Shown piece by piece: positions 11,287-22,307 of a stretch of DNA of 64,000 bases (position 1 is its first letter; each line of letters opens with the position of its first letter). Position numbers and translations under genes: made by a program. The DNA is from Fragilaria radians (taxonomy: Eukaryota > Bacillariophyta > Fragilariophyceae > Fragilariales > Fragilariaceae). The notes beneath the pieces were generated by a model that was given only the letters and a program-made list of their open reading frames with translations, made no database searches and had not been told where the DNA came from. The stretch covers positions 181,322 through 245,321 of the forward strand of contig CAAAJI010000005.1 in assembly GCA_900642245.1 (NCBI GenBank). The letters run 5' to 3'.

Positions 11287-11486
11287 GATAAGATAAATTG
11301 GAGATTGAGTCAGGTAGGGTAACTGACTGTCATCGGCATCAAGATATTTTCCTTTCCGATAAAGTTACAGGATAAACGACAGTAACTCAAACGCAATCTA
11401 GAATGAAGGTAATTTTTGCGAATTTAGTTGCGAATTCGCTAATCCGTCTTCTAATTTTCTTGCCAAAATTGTGATCCACCCGTTCA

Positions 11487-11516
11487 TTCTTATCGATTCG
11501 CAATTTTTTGCGAATT
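11487..11516 (+). repeat. left inverted repeat of Harbinger element
   Basis: Begins TTCTTATCGAT and ends GCGAATT. It matches the reverse complement of 14589-14618 at about 23 of 30 positions, with no gaps. Surrounding sequence repeats the word TTGCGAATT several times. Confidence 0.6.
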
Positions 11517-11626
11517 CGTGAGACTCATTTGCTTCCACGTGGATCAAAAAATCGATTGATTTCCCGCATTTTTCCAGTAATTTCTTTTTTGTTCGAGAGA
11601 TCCGCGTTTTTGACTTTTTTTCAACC

Positions 11627-12937
11627 ATGTCGGCCAATGGGGTTGCTGACAATCCCTTGGGAATAAAAGCTACTGGAGGAAAGAGGAAAGTGAAACCCTT
11701 TCCCATAGAACTTGTCCCAATCACAGATCAGGATTGAGACAAGTTTGTGTTTGCTCTTGAAATCGACAGCAGGAAACAAAGCTCAAAATACCAGAGTGAG
11801 TTTCTTGGGGCTAAGTCTGTACAAGTTCCTTCCAATGATCCTGGAGAGGAGTTTAAAATTGTTGATTTCAACAGCCTTGTGGTTGATCACCTTTGTCGTT
11901 TGTGCAAGAATGTTGGCATCACAAACTTTGGGTCAAAGAATAAATTTGAGTGCAAAAAAATGCTTGCTGATTTCCTTGAGTACCAGAAGAGACTTGATGC
12001 TTGTGGCCTTCATCCAGCATCAAATGCTGCAAGGATCACAAGTACAATCTGCAGGGTAGTGAATGTTGTTTTTGGGGAGGAACCCATTGATGAATTTCTG
12101 ATGGTAAATGATCTTAAGTCTAGAATGGACCATGAGACTGCAAGAACATACCAGGACTTCTGGATTTGTGCTGCATTGGCACACAATGCTTGTGTTGAAA
12201 GTCTTGGTGTTTCTGATGAGGCTGTATCTGATGATGGATCTCATAGCAGTGCTCCTGACATGCTTTTGGATCCATATTGCAGGTTAGTTATTGAGGATGT
12301 GGACAACATTCATCTTGTTAACCTTGCAAATGATGGGGAAATCAATCTTTCCTCTATGGTTCAGTTTGATACAGCAGCATTTAGGAAGAAGATCTTGAAT
12401 CTTCAAGATTTGGCAAATCATACAAGAGAATATGACCATTTCTGGGACTCACGACAATGAACCCTGGAATTTTGTGGAGACTGCAATGGCAAAAATTCCA
12501 AATGCAGGATTTACAAAGAGTTCTGTCTATTATTTTTATAAAAGATGTGAAAGTGTTCCTGAAATTGACGCTCACTTTCAACCATTCCTTGATGCTAATT
12601 TAATGGGTGACTCTGTCTCTTTTGGATCATCAGTTGATGGCTTTGATGACAGCAATTTTGAAGGAGCCTTGTCAGCCAAAAAGGCAAATACGAAGAAGAT
12701 TGAGGGAGTTCTCAGTGACATGAGAGAACAAGCAAGTTCAATTATTGGTCATCTTGTCAGTGTTGGAGAAGAACGAAGGGAAATGATTGAATTGAGCAGG
12801 AAAACATTCAAATTGTGTGAGGAAAGCCTTGAATTAAGCAGAAAAAAATGAAGTTATCGGTTCAGGTTGATTTGGCTAAGGCACTTGGTGATACTGAGGA
12901 GTTGAAGAGGTTAATGGCTGAAGCAAAAGAAATTTGA
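11627..12937 (+). pseudogene. broken accessory (second) gene of the Harbinger element
   Basis: The frame starts at ATG 11627 (MSANGVADNPLGIKATGGKR), meets an in-frame TGA at 11735-11737, and then runs on in the same frame to about 12440. There it must shift to the frame that reads SGTHDNEPWNFVETAMAKI. A run of seven A near 12843-12849 forces a second shift before the last stretch (KLSVQVDLAKALGDTEELKR, stop at 12935-12937). The intact protein would be roughly 430 residues: a middle part with several Cys, then SVYYFYKRC, then a C-terminal coiled-coil-like region rich in Glu and Lys. Its position opposite the transposase suggests the partner protein of PIF/Harbinger elements, but I do not see a clear Myb/SANT motif, so the function is inferred from context only. 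Confidence 0.6.
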
Positions 12938-13044
12938 TTAAGTGCTTTCAACGGATAGCAAGACTAGCAGACTAAACTAAGATTAGCAAACTTTAGAACA
13001 TGATAGTATGATGAATTAATGAATGCTTATTTTATATTTTAGTA

Positions 13045-14375
13045 CTAAGGGGCTTTCTCTAACTGCCTTTCTTCTGTATTACAGAGGACACGACGGTTGC
13101 CCAATGGTCGAGTGAGTCCCAATACCTCAATATCATGGCACATCATGGCAAGATTTTTGGACCAGCCATGCTCTTGCGCGGCAACCATGTCCTCAAATTC
13201 TTGTGATGCTGCAGTTTCTCTCAAGGCAATATCATATGGTGAAAGAGATGTGCTTGATTCAAGTGAGAAGGTTGGTTGGGAATGGTTGTCACACTGCCTT
13301 TGCTTGGCTAGCCGGAAACTGATGCAAAAATTGTGCAACCTTGCGATTGCAACAATAATTTTTTAATCTTCCTAACTTTGGTTTTCAATGGGCGCAAGAG
13401 AATCTTCCATTTGTTTATCTTCAAGCCAAAAGCCATTTCAATCCTGATGCGAAGCTGGCTTGCATAAAAGTTTAAAGAGTCCATTCGAGTGGATGTTTTG
13501 GCAGCCCCACCACGATAGATTGGAACAAGATTTTCTGTTGAAGTGTAAGCACAATCACCAATCACACAATATAGACCAGGTAGATTCTCAATCATTTTTG
13601 ATAGGCTACACATTTTCACTGCATTTCAATCACCCATAACTCCAGGACCTGCAACGCCAATGAAAGTAAATTGACAATGGTGATCGCATGCTGCTTGCAC
13701 GTTCACCCCATAAGCTTGATAATGACCAGAAAAGAAGGACCGCACATTCTTGACCTCCTTCTTTGATGATGTTTGTATCTGAAGATGATACCCATCAATC
13801 ACTGAAACACAATTCTTAATGCACCCATTCCTGCTTATGGACTTGAATCCCAAAGCAGCTTCACAGACTTCATTTGCAGTCTGTGGGAATTTCATCCCCA
13901 TTTGTTCACATGCATTGATACCATCAATGCATTTCCAGATGCATCTGTAAACAGATGCTGCAAATATCCCAGTAAAGAACATGATATCTGTGTATGATCC
14001 TCCAGCAAGGTATCGCAAACAGCAGTAGAGGCAGAGCTCTGGAAGAATTTCTCCACCTCGAACGCTTGCCATTGAGCTATTCACTTCAAGGTAATTTCTT
14101 AGAAAAGAAAGAAGCTGATTAAATGTCTCCTTTGGCATTCTCATGTGTTGATTGGAACCCTTCCTGTCCCCATGCTTTTGGCAAAAACGTCCCCAGTTAA
14201 GGCGTTGATCAAACAAGGATGCTTCACGTCATTTCTTTTTCTCTAAAAGAGATGTTAGGAGAACAGAAGCAATGAGATGTGCTCCTAATTGATGAAGTAA
14301 ACAATTATGTAGTAGAAAATCATCAATTTGTTCTTCTATATCACTATCATCTGTGTCTTCATTGTCATCAACCAT
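13045..14375 (-). pseudogene. broken Harbinger transposase (DDE_Tnp_4-type endonuclease)
   Basis: Reading on the minus strand from ATG 14375 (MVDDNEDTDDSDIEEQIDD), the frame is stopped by TGA at 14231-14229 and again by TGA at 13628-13626. Both times it continues in the same frame. A single missing A in the T-run at 13359-13364 (plus strand) then shifts it before the last segment (LHNFCISFRLAKQRQ). The DDE triad is visible: VSVIDGYHLQI, then CVIGDCAYTSTENL, then RIRIEMAFGLKINKWKIL. The helical region before it (YLAGGSYTDIMFFTG, SVYRCIWKCIDGI) is also typical of the family. Two nonsense codons and a frameshift make it inactive. Confidence 0.82.
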
Positions 14376-14588
14376 GATGAGAGCAATGGATGAAAAATAG
14401 AACAATGAAAATGTGTGCTGCCAAAAATATGATCCTCGGAAACTCGCTAGAGAAGTCCTAAACATTATTTGATTGTCAACTTTCGCAAAAAGCTTCGCAA
14501 GGACAACATCACCCTCTTGCGGAGGTTATGGGTCAAAAAATATTCGCAAAAAGGTGTGACATTTGGTGACGCTCATGACGGTTTTCCT

Positions 14589-14618
14589 AATTCGCAACGC
14601 AATTTGCATCGATAAGAA
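14589..14618 (-). repeat. right inverted repeat of Harbinger element
   Basis: Reverse complement of the left arm at 11487-11516, sharing the core ATCGATAAGAA (14608-14618) and the inner AATTCGC word. About 23 of 30 positions match. Confidence 0.6.
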
Positions 14619-14659
14619 CGGATCTGAGTGACGCTTTCGTGATGATGCCACAATTTGCA

Positions 14660-15346
14660 AATATGGTTACGACTGTGTATTAAATCACATTTTGAACAAT
14701 ATATTGAAATATAATTGTATGAATCTACAGGTTCAAGAACGTATTGCATCCAAACTAAGAATCAAGTCAGATTTGTCAACACACGTAACAAATATTTCAT
14801 CCTAATAATTTTTGTCTAATTTGAACAACTTACAGATTTCCCGAATGCAGTTCATCTGTTGCCTTAGAGGCACAGAAGATTTTTTTGGGATAAGCATAAA
14901 AGATCTGAACATAAGCACTGAATCGTAAGACGCAGCCATGTGCTTGCCTACCCACTGGAAACTGAGCGTAGGACTAGCGAATTTAAATTTAACCAGGAAG
15001 TTGTTTTTGAAACCACTGATAAGAAACATGAAACAAGGAACCAAAGAAGCCGCATTTGCAATAGGTGGTTAAAAAACTTAAGTGTTGATTAAAGCAAAAT
15101 CACATGTCATTGGTGCAAAACTCTTTGTAAGTTGATATCAGGTTCATCAATTGGCTGACATTCCGCATAACCAAATCAAGAAATTTTGAATTATTTACCT
15201 GTAAACTCTTAAAAGAATAAAGCCAACACCATAATAAATGCCATTTCGCAGGTCATTGCATTATATAATCTCGTGGTCTTACAATGACACGCCATCTAGT
15301 TAATGGACACTATAAAAGAATAAGTAGTGGTCTAATGAGATACATT
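14660..15346. other. spacer between Harbinger and Copia remnants
   Basis: No gene recognised. A minus-strand open frame at 14802-15044 gives no familiar protein and is probably chance. Confidence 0.5.
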
Positions 15347-16510
15347 GTAGTGGCCAAAATTAAGGTTTGTGACAAACATGTATCGGAAGGAGAGAGACAG
15401 ATACCAGCTATGAAGGAACGTTCTAGGAGTGCAATAAACATGCTACGATGTACAGCAATTCCAACGCAGATGATTGCGGCGTTGAGATATGGATGCTTTT
15501 TCTGGCTAAACAGTTTCCTGGCAACCGTGAGATTAATAAGAACTATATGTCCGCGCATAATGACGACTGCTCTAAGAATTGAGTATCGTAAACTCTGTCA
15601 ATTGGATTTCGGGAATATGTCCAAATTCATGAACAGCATGAGAGCCCTATGGAAGTAAGGAGAAAATTTGCTATTGCCTTACGTCAAAAAAGCAAAAGGC
15701 GTGTTTCGTTTTTTACTCTACTCACAGGGAAGGTAATCAAAATGTACAATAGGGCTAGAATCAAAATGCCAAACGAAGTAATAGATGGTGTCCGTTCCCT
15801 AGCCAAGGATGCTGCAATTGATCAAGTTTATGAATGGATTACACCACTGACAGAGGCAGAAGTCTTAGATGGTGGCCTCTACGCTCTGGGGGCTGAACTG
15901 ACTGATATGATGAAGGATATGGGATTATTAACAAATCCATGCAGAACGTGTGTGGCAAATAAAAATATTGAAGTTTGTATATGCACAATAAAATCTCTCA
16001 AACGTTTTCTTATGTTGTGACATTTACAGTATCAAAGTTGAGCGCAACATTCGGAAATGAGGCGCCATGACCAATTAATAGAGGGTCACGTCATGACTAT
16101 CTGGGGATGACACTTGACTTTGGTGTGAAAAGAAAAGTGACCGTCACTATAATCGATTTGGCATCAACTCCAGCTGCTAATCACTCTTTTCAGATAAATG
16201 ACGACGACCCGCAATCATACCAGAGAATTACGCGGTCACCTTTCATCATTTGGTGTCAAAAAGACTATAACAAGTTAGGAAGAGATATGAAATAGTTGCA
16301 ACAGACATCAAGCTTAATTTGACTCTGGAAGGTCAAGATATCAGTCCGATCAAATGGTGGATAGATGCATTCTATACAATACACCCAGACATGAGTTGTC
16401 ACAATGGTGATGTATTGATTTTTGGAAAGGGCTATTACTACAAAATAAAAGTTGGCAACAAGAAGTTCAACCGAGGCTGAGGTTGTAGGCGACATGATGT
16501 ACTCCCACAG
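15347..16510 (+). mobile_element. decayed Ty1/Copia (CoDi-like) retrotransposon fragment
   Basis: Three frames must be joined. The first (15347-15658) contains HVSEGERQIPAMKERSRSAI and MIAALRYGCFFWLNSF, the C-terminal part of a Copia integrase. The next (15649-16010) contains a degenerate FFTLLTGKVIKMYNR and MPNEVIDGVRSLAKDA, the usual continuation towards reverse transcriptase. From about 16150 the sequence jumps to the end of the reverse transcriptase and RNase H: DYNKLGRDMK, LNLTLEGQDIS, KWWIDAFYTIHPDMS and, after another shift, SSTEAEVVG. The reverse transcriptase catalytic region is missing, so the copy has an internal deletion as well as several frameshifts. No flanking LTR was found. 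The word order resembles diatom Copia polyproteins. Confidence 0.8.
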
Positions 16511-16832
16511 GTAAAATGTCAGACATCAAGTTCACTCTCAATAATTGCTTAAGCGTCAACGTCTTCCACTCTGGGAAACTCATCAAAGTTAAAGTTTAAA
16601 ATGCACTAAAAAGATGTCCATTAATGTCAACAATACTGGCTAGATGTACTCGGATGATTTTCAGGCTTCAGCTTCGCAGACCCCTTAACCCTATACAATG
16701 AACGGGAACTTGATTCTTTGTAGTAGTAGTGCAGGAAATTTCAAAATAGTATTGTATTACTGTTTTTCTGGTGGAAATGAATCACTACCTCTCAGATAGT
16801 CATAGTTTTTTTCAAATTTTGTCATTAACACC

Positions 16833-18352
16833 ATGTCTTCTGACGATTTAATTTCTCAATTCATGGTCTTCACAGGTTGCGATGATGGCGAACGAGCACT
16901 GCAGTACTTGGAAATGTCGGATATGAACGTGGAAACAGCGGTAAGTCTTTACATGGAACACGAGCACCAAGGAAGTGGAGCGGTCGATGCAGCACTTCCT
17001 GCTCAAGTGAGGGCGCCTGATCGCACGCAGACGATGAGGTTGATGGACGATGTAGGAATACCCAATATGGGCATGAGTATGTATGACGGTATGATTGAAG
17101 ATCAAGATGTTGTGATGTCTGCATTTGCAAGGATTGATGCACGATCTGCTGTCAATGCAGCCGCTGCAGAAATTGTGCAGGACACTCAAGGTACTGATCA
17201 TCTTGATCAGTTAAACGTGAGGACAGATGAAGCAAACACTTCTGCGAACTTAACAGACTTATTCGCTCCTCCAACTCATCTTTTGCATAGAGGAGGAGGC
17301 TTTCAGGGCGCAAGAACGATCGCTCGAGACGTACGAAGATGGTTATTGGTTAATATTCAAAGGGATTCTGAATTTGCTTGTCATGCACTGAATCGCGACG
17401 TTTGGAGAGATGAGCTTGTCGAGAACTTGATTCGGGAAGGATTCATATTTTGGCAGGCTGTAAGTAAATCTAGTCATTTTCATAACGTCACTAAAAATGT
17501 TTTCTCTGACAAAGAACCAGAATCATGACTCCTCAGAAGGACAAAAATATGTAGAACGCTACAAGGTCCATGACTACCCTCATATTTCAATAATTGATCC
17601 TCGTACAGGAAGATTGCTTTGGAGTAAGGAAGGATGGACGCAGGTGAAGCCTTTTTCGGCAGAGCAATTTGCAGAAATGGCAATGGATTTCTGCTCCAGG
17701 CACTCCTTTGATAAGGATCCTATGCCTTTAACCAATAAAAAAGCTAGTGATGTTGGAGTGATTGAACGAAAGAGGCCATTCATGAGCGAAGAGGAGGAAA
17801 TTCGAGCTGCAATGGCGGCAAGTCTTGGCCATGAACATGACTTACAGAGCGACGACGACGATGAAAACTCCATCGATGAAATGGACGGATATGAAGACGA
17901 ATGGAGTCGTGACGGCAATGAACCCTCAATGAGTGCAATCGCGAAATCATCCTCACTTCCTGAGAAGCAGAACCCAGAAAGAAATTCTGTTAAGACACCT
18001 TCGTTTCTTCAGATTCTTTTGTCTACAGAAATAGGTCGTGAGCCACTTGAAGGAGCAAGAGTGCAGCTACGACTGCCTGATGCCACTAGAATTGTACGTA
18101 GATTTTCTGATTCGGAACCAGTAAAAGTTGTCTATGCCTTTGTTGCGGTACGTTGATGCAATTTCTAGATGTATGCTCGTAATCAAACAATAACTTACCC
18201 AATCATAGCAATCAATTGACGACGCCAAAAATGGAAAAGAGTTTATTTTAATGGCAGGCTTCCCACCCAGGAATTTGATTGAAGACCTTGAAACAGCCAT
18301 TGGATCGTACGGGTTGAATGGACAAACTGTAACTGTTCGATGGAAGGATTAG
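16833..18352 (+). CDS. UBA-UAS-UIM-UBX domain p97/CDC48 adaptor (UBXN7/Ubx5-like)
   Basis: Three exons: 16833-17459, 17521-18147 and 18209-18352, 465 residues. Residues 1-45 form a UBA-like domain for ubiquitin (FTGCDDGERALQYLEMSDMN). Residues about 150-270 are a thioredoxin-like UAS domain (WLLVNIQRDSEFACHALNRD, then SIIDPRTGRLLW). Near residue 297 there is a UIM-like helix (EEEIRAAMAASLGHE). The last 80 residues are a UBX domain with the p97-binding FPPR loop. This order matches human UBXN7 and yeast Ubx5, which link ubiquitylated substrates and cullin ligases to p97. The second exon could begin at 17515 or 17521. I chose 17521 because it gives WQANHDSSEG, the same length as the family's WQVYHDSEEG. 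The gene starts just downstream of the Copia remnant. Confidence 0.9.
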
Positions 18353-20196
18353 AAGAAGATAGAAAATTGGAGTGTAAATAGTCGAATGCTCACACTAGCA
18401 AATATACTCTATATGTTGAAGAAATTATCTAAATAGTCAATAGCTTTCCCATGCTGTGTGTTATTTTATTAATTCAATATAAGTTAAAAGTGAATCTTCA
18501 TTAACATCTTCTGGTTCATGTCAATATTTTCATTGTGGTAAACTCATCTTTCCTGGGGAAGAAATACTTTCTTGAGCTACCACTTCCAATAATCTTTTTT
18601 AACCATAAAAAATTCAAAAGTATAATCGTTTTCCTTGAAAAAGGGTAACAATACCAAATTGTTTCTTCAATCAAAGATAAATGTTTTCATCTATTGGAAT
18701 AGTCTCATTCTAACCTTTCAAAAATTGAATATCAACAGACCTAAATATCTCTTTATTTCCCAATAGACACCAGGTCTTCCATGTATTAAGAGACTTTCTG
18801 AATTTACATCTGCTACACTTTCCTCGTCATTTTTGGAAATCCAGAAATGAGATTTTATCGCAATTGAAACCTGTCATGTCGATTATAGGAAATCTCGAGT
18901 GATGAAAGGACGATTAAAAATAGGCAGAAATATACTGTTATGATTAGCCAAAACAAGATTTCATGAACAAATTTTATCTTAATATATCCCACACTTAATT
19001 ACATTCAACAAAAAGGATCAAGACGGAAAAAGTTTGTAATCAACAAGCCTTAGAGCTTAATACTAAATGCTGTCAATGGGTATCATGAATGTGAAACAGC
19101 GATTTAAAGACGAATGGAGCTGAGAGCAATGTAACAATTTAGAACAAAGCAATAAGATATCTTTTCAAATCTATATTTGTGCCCAACTTTCTTTTTTCCT
19201 ATCCAGAAGTAGGCACAATAATGAGTAATTTTGATTCATTCACGAATCCCCAACACATATCCTCCTCTTGCACGTTGCATTGAGGGGCATATTCTTCATA
19301 TCAAAGGTTGATATGTCTAGTGTTTTTCTAGTGGATCTTCTGCCATCATTCTCCAATAGTATTGGACTATTTTTTTCCTAATATAAGATGATATTTTCCT
19401 TTATAATTACGCCTTTTCTTTCAGGATTTATCTGGTCATACCGATTTAAAAAGTAAGTCAAGAAGTCATTAGGAGAGACAATGAATAGCAGTTTCAACAA
19501 AGAATTGATTGATATGATTTCAAGTTTAAAAACATCTACCTCCAACATATGTAATACACAATAGACCAACTCCCATTGTACTTATAAGAGTAAATGACAT
19601 AGCGGGAAAACTGATAGCAGTACACCGCTCCAAATGTGTCAACAATTTGAGGCTTAATGTAGTTTGGATATTTTATTGCGTGCAAAGGCAGGTATTGCTA
19701 AAATCAATCAAACGCTCAAGTCACAATAGAAAGTCCCATAACAATTAGAATGTGGAGTAATGGAATAGGACAATGATGCAATTACGCAACCAATGAACCA
19801 CGACATGACCATTTCAATTCATAGATTTGAAGTTTGATGTTGGATTGATATGATAGGCAAGTTTCTCCCAAGTCACTCTTGTCACTTTTGAAATATAATA
19901 ATCAAAAGAAAAAAGAAGATGAAAGTCCAAGTCTTAACAACGCTAAGTTCGTACAGAATATTTGTCGGTGGAATCCACTTGACTTCGTGTAAACTAGTTA
20001 GCAAGGTTCAAACCAGTAAAGAAAATGAAAGAAAAGTCTTATTTAACCTGCCTAATACGTACAATTTTAAGTTATCACCGTTTGTTAACCCGTAACGCTT
20101 TTGAGGATCCTTTACATAAGGATTTTGTGTCCACCGTACATTTCTTAGCTGAGCTTGTCTACATGTATTTTTTATAACATTTCTACAACTAACACG
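18353..20196. other. intergenic, no gene recognised
   Basis: AT-rich spacer of 1.8 kb with only short chance frames. The last 100 bp before the bL19m start must include that gene's promoter, but I see no clear motif. Confidence 0.6.
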
Positions 20197-20849
20197 ATGA
20201 TAAGAGCTGCTTGGAACAATTGCATGAAATACTCGAGCGTATCTTCGATCGTTTCTCGAGTATCAAGTGTATTCCCGTCTCGATTTCTCTCCACTTTTTC
20301 TGAAGAAGAACTCGAAAATGGGCCATTTGTTCATTACAGGCCTCGCTTAGGACCCAATCCAAAATTTAGATCACCTCGAAAACGAGCGTCGAAGCTTTTC
20401 TTAGAGATAAACAACGACCTTTGTGAATCCATGAAGGAACAAAAGCCTGCAGTTTTTGAAACCTTAGTGGATGTTGGAGACGCAGTGGAGCTTGAGATGA
20501 TTAATCAGGGTGGTGCTAAAACGAATTTGAAAAGAAACATTGACAGAGTGCGAGGCGTTGTCATCGGAAAGTTTAATCGAGGGCTTGGAACTTCCATTTT
20601 AATCCGTGACGTCATCTTTGGTATTCCCATTGAACGAAAGATTCAACTCTTCTCTCCGCTTGTCAAGTCAATGAAAGTTCTAGAAAAGAACTTTATTTAC
20701 AAGGGACGGCGTAAGGTGAAACGAGCAAAACTGTATTTTTTAAGAGAAAAGAATCCAGCAGGTAAGTCAAAATTACAGGACCAGTGCCATGATTACGTTC
20801 CTTACACTTTTGTTTTTCCGCTCTAGATTGTCGTGTTACGAAAAATTGA
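20197..20849 (+). CDS. mitochondrial large-subunit ribosomal protein bL19m
   Basis: Two exons, 20197-20761 and 20827-20849, give 195 residues. The start is the second plausible position: the frame is open further upstream but without an ATG. The N-terminus (MIRAAWNNCMKYSSVSSIVS ... RFLSTFS) is a mitochondrial presequence rich in Ser and Arg. The bL19 core follows: VGDAVELEMINQGG, RVRGVVIGKFNRGLGTSILI, IPIERKIQLFSP and VKRAKLYFLREKNP. The last intron (65 nt, GTAAGTC donor) splits a Gly/Asp codon, and the final exon adds only DCRVTKN before a TGA stop. Without splicing the frame would instead read on 22 codons to a TAG at 20824-20826, at the intron's 3' end. bL19 sits near the subunit interface of the mitoribosome. 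Confidence 0.88.
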
Positions 20850-22307
20850 TTGCAAACATCGAATATAGGTTTCATTAATTCGTAGACATTGATCGATAAG
20901 CTTAAGTCTTCAGATCGCAAAAAAAAGACATTTTCGTTTATAGATACAACGTTTAAGGCTATAACCTTCCTTAAATTTCATTCTCTTTGTTGTCCTCGAA
21001 ATGTGTTATCCAGATTTATACTGATAAAATGATAACACAATAGAAACGTTCGATTAAAAGGCGTAGTAGAAGCAAGCAAATGGAGATTTAAGCCTACGTT
21101 TAAATAGGAAATCAGCTTCTAAACAATACTTAGTGATGGATGAGACTCCATAAATTAAAAAAATGTAGAATTTCTTCATGTCTACCATACGCCTTGAAAT
21201 ACACAACATCTCATTCAGATGATTTACTACACCAAATCTAATGAAGTCAATAGATTAATTCTAAAATTTGAATACGGCACTGCTATTTGCGGATTAGCAA
21301 CAATCAAATATTTAATCCCACATATTGTATGAATGCTTAAAAATTATCATAAGTCTAGTAAGGCATGACTGCTTTAAGTCATCTATCGATTCTAACAACT
21401 TTTTCTGATCACCAACTTTTCTCCTGACTTAGAATCTCACTCATCAGCTAACTGTAGGACGTAAGTAATGACATCAACAGCAAGCACAACGAACAACGTA
21501 ATCTTTCATCTGCATGGTGGCATCAAACTTTGCATGTACAACTAGATTAGCCATTCAAGTGCTTTTACATTGTAATGGAGAAAGAAGAACAGGAAATGTT
21601 GTACAAGCTCCTAAACCCCCCATTATCTTTAGTGATAGGTAAAAATCTTAGGCCAATTCAAATCTCATTGGGAAAATGAAAGGATTTACATGATTCACAT
21701 TTCTGAAACTTGAATCTCGGAAGGTCTTTGATTCATAAAACCTTAGGGAGTTAATGACGAAGTAGCTGTTGCTCATCTTCCTAAATGCATTAAATCTTTT
21801 GGGACTTCCATCTTATGATCATCAAACTGTGACTGGAAAATGTGTGACACTTCTTGGGAATCTAGATGAGGAGAATCAAATGAACGTGCAATAAAGTCGC
21901 GGGAGAGGAGGACTGAAATCCAGAATTAACCATTATCATATAATCTACGATTACCTTTTTACACTGAATGAAATTGCTTTCCAAATATTGAACAATGATG
22001 CCCTTATTCATTGCCAATACGACTTCAAATTGGAAGAAATGACCTTTGCTGATTTTCATGGCAAGGCAAGCTCACCTACTAGCACAAATGATACACTACT
22101 TCAATTCATGTATGTATCTCAAAAGTCAATTTTATTTGGCGTATTTGCTCTAATTGGCAACACAGGCTATTCAATGACAATTTCTAAATTAAATCCAGTA
22201 TTTTAGCTACTACAAGCTTTTCGAAATTGAAAGGCTCGCATAATACTTCTTGTCTTCTGATTGGAGATTTTGTTAGTCCAGAGACAAAGGTAAACCAATG
22301 ACGTCTC
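20850..22307. other. intergenic, no gene recognised
   Basis: A 1.5-kb AT-rich spacer between the 3' ends of bL19m and acetylglutamate kinase. An open frame at 21988-22206 has no recognisable content. Nothing else seen. Confidence 0.6.

Larger units (their letters stand above)
11487..14618. mobile_element. defunct PIF/Harbinger DNA transposon
   Basis: Two genes point at each other: a plus-strand accessory gene (11627-12937) and a minus-strand DDE transposase (13045-14375). Both are broken by stops and frameshifts. Imperfect inverted repeats flank them. The best arms are 11487-11516 and 14589-14618: 11 identical bases, a diverged middle and 7 identical bases. Further weaker similarity lies outside, so the real ends are probably near 11395 and 14690. 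I could not define a target-site duplication. PIF/Harbinger elements normally carry a transposase plus a second protein that helps it enter the nucleus and bind DNA, and this layout fits that. Confidence 0.8.

Noticed and set aside
11398..11724. Minus-strand open frame of 108 codons over the left end of the Harbinger element
   Set aside because: It overlaps the inverted-repeat region and the antisense of the accessory gene start, has no recognisable content, and is best explained as chance.
11627..14375. TGA read as a sense codon in this genome
   Set aside because: MANF, bL19m and the small basic protein gene all end naturally in TGA, so TGA is a stop; the internal TGAs in the transposon are mutations.
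20001..20025. GGTTCAAACC resembling a tRNA B box
   Set aside because: No pairing T-arm, anticodon arm or acceptor stem can be formed around it.
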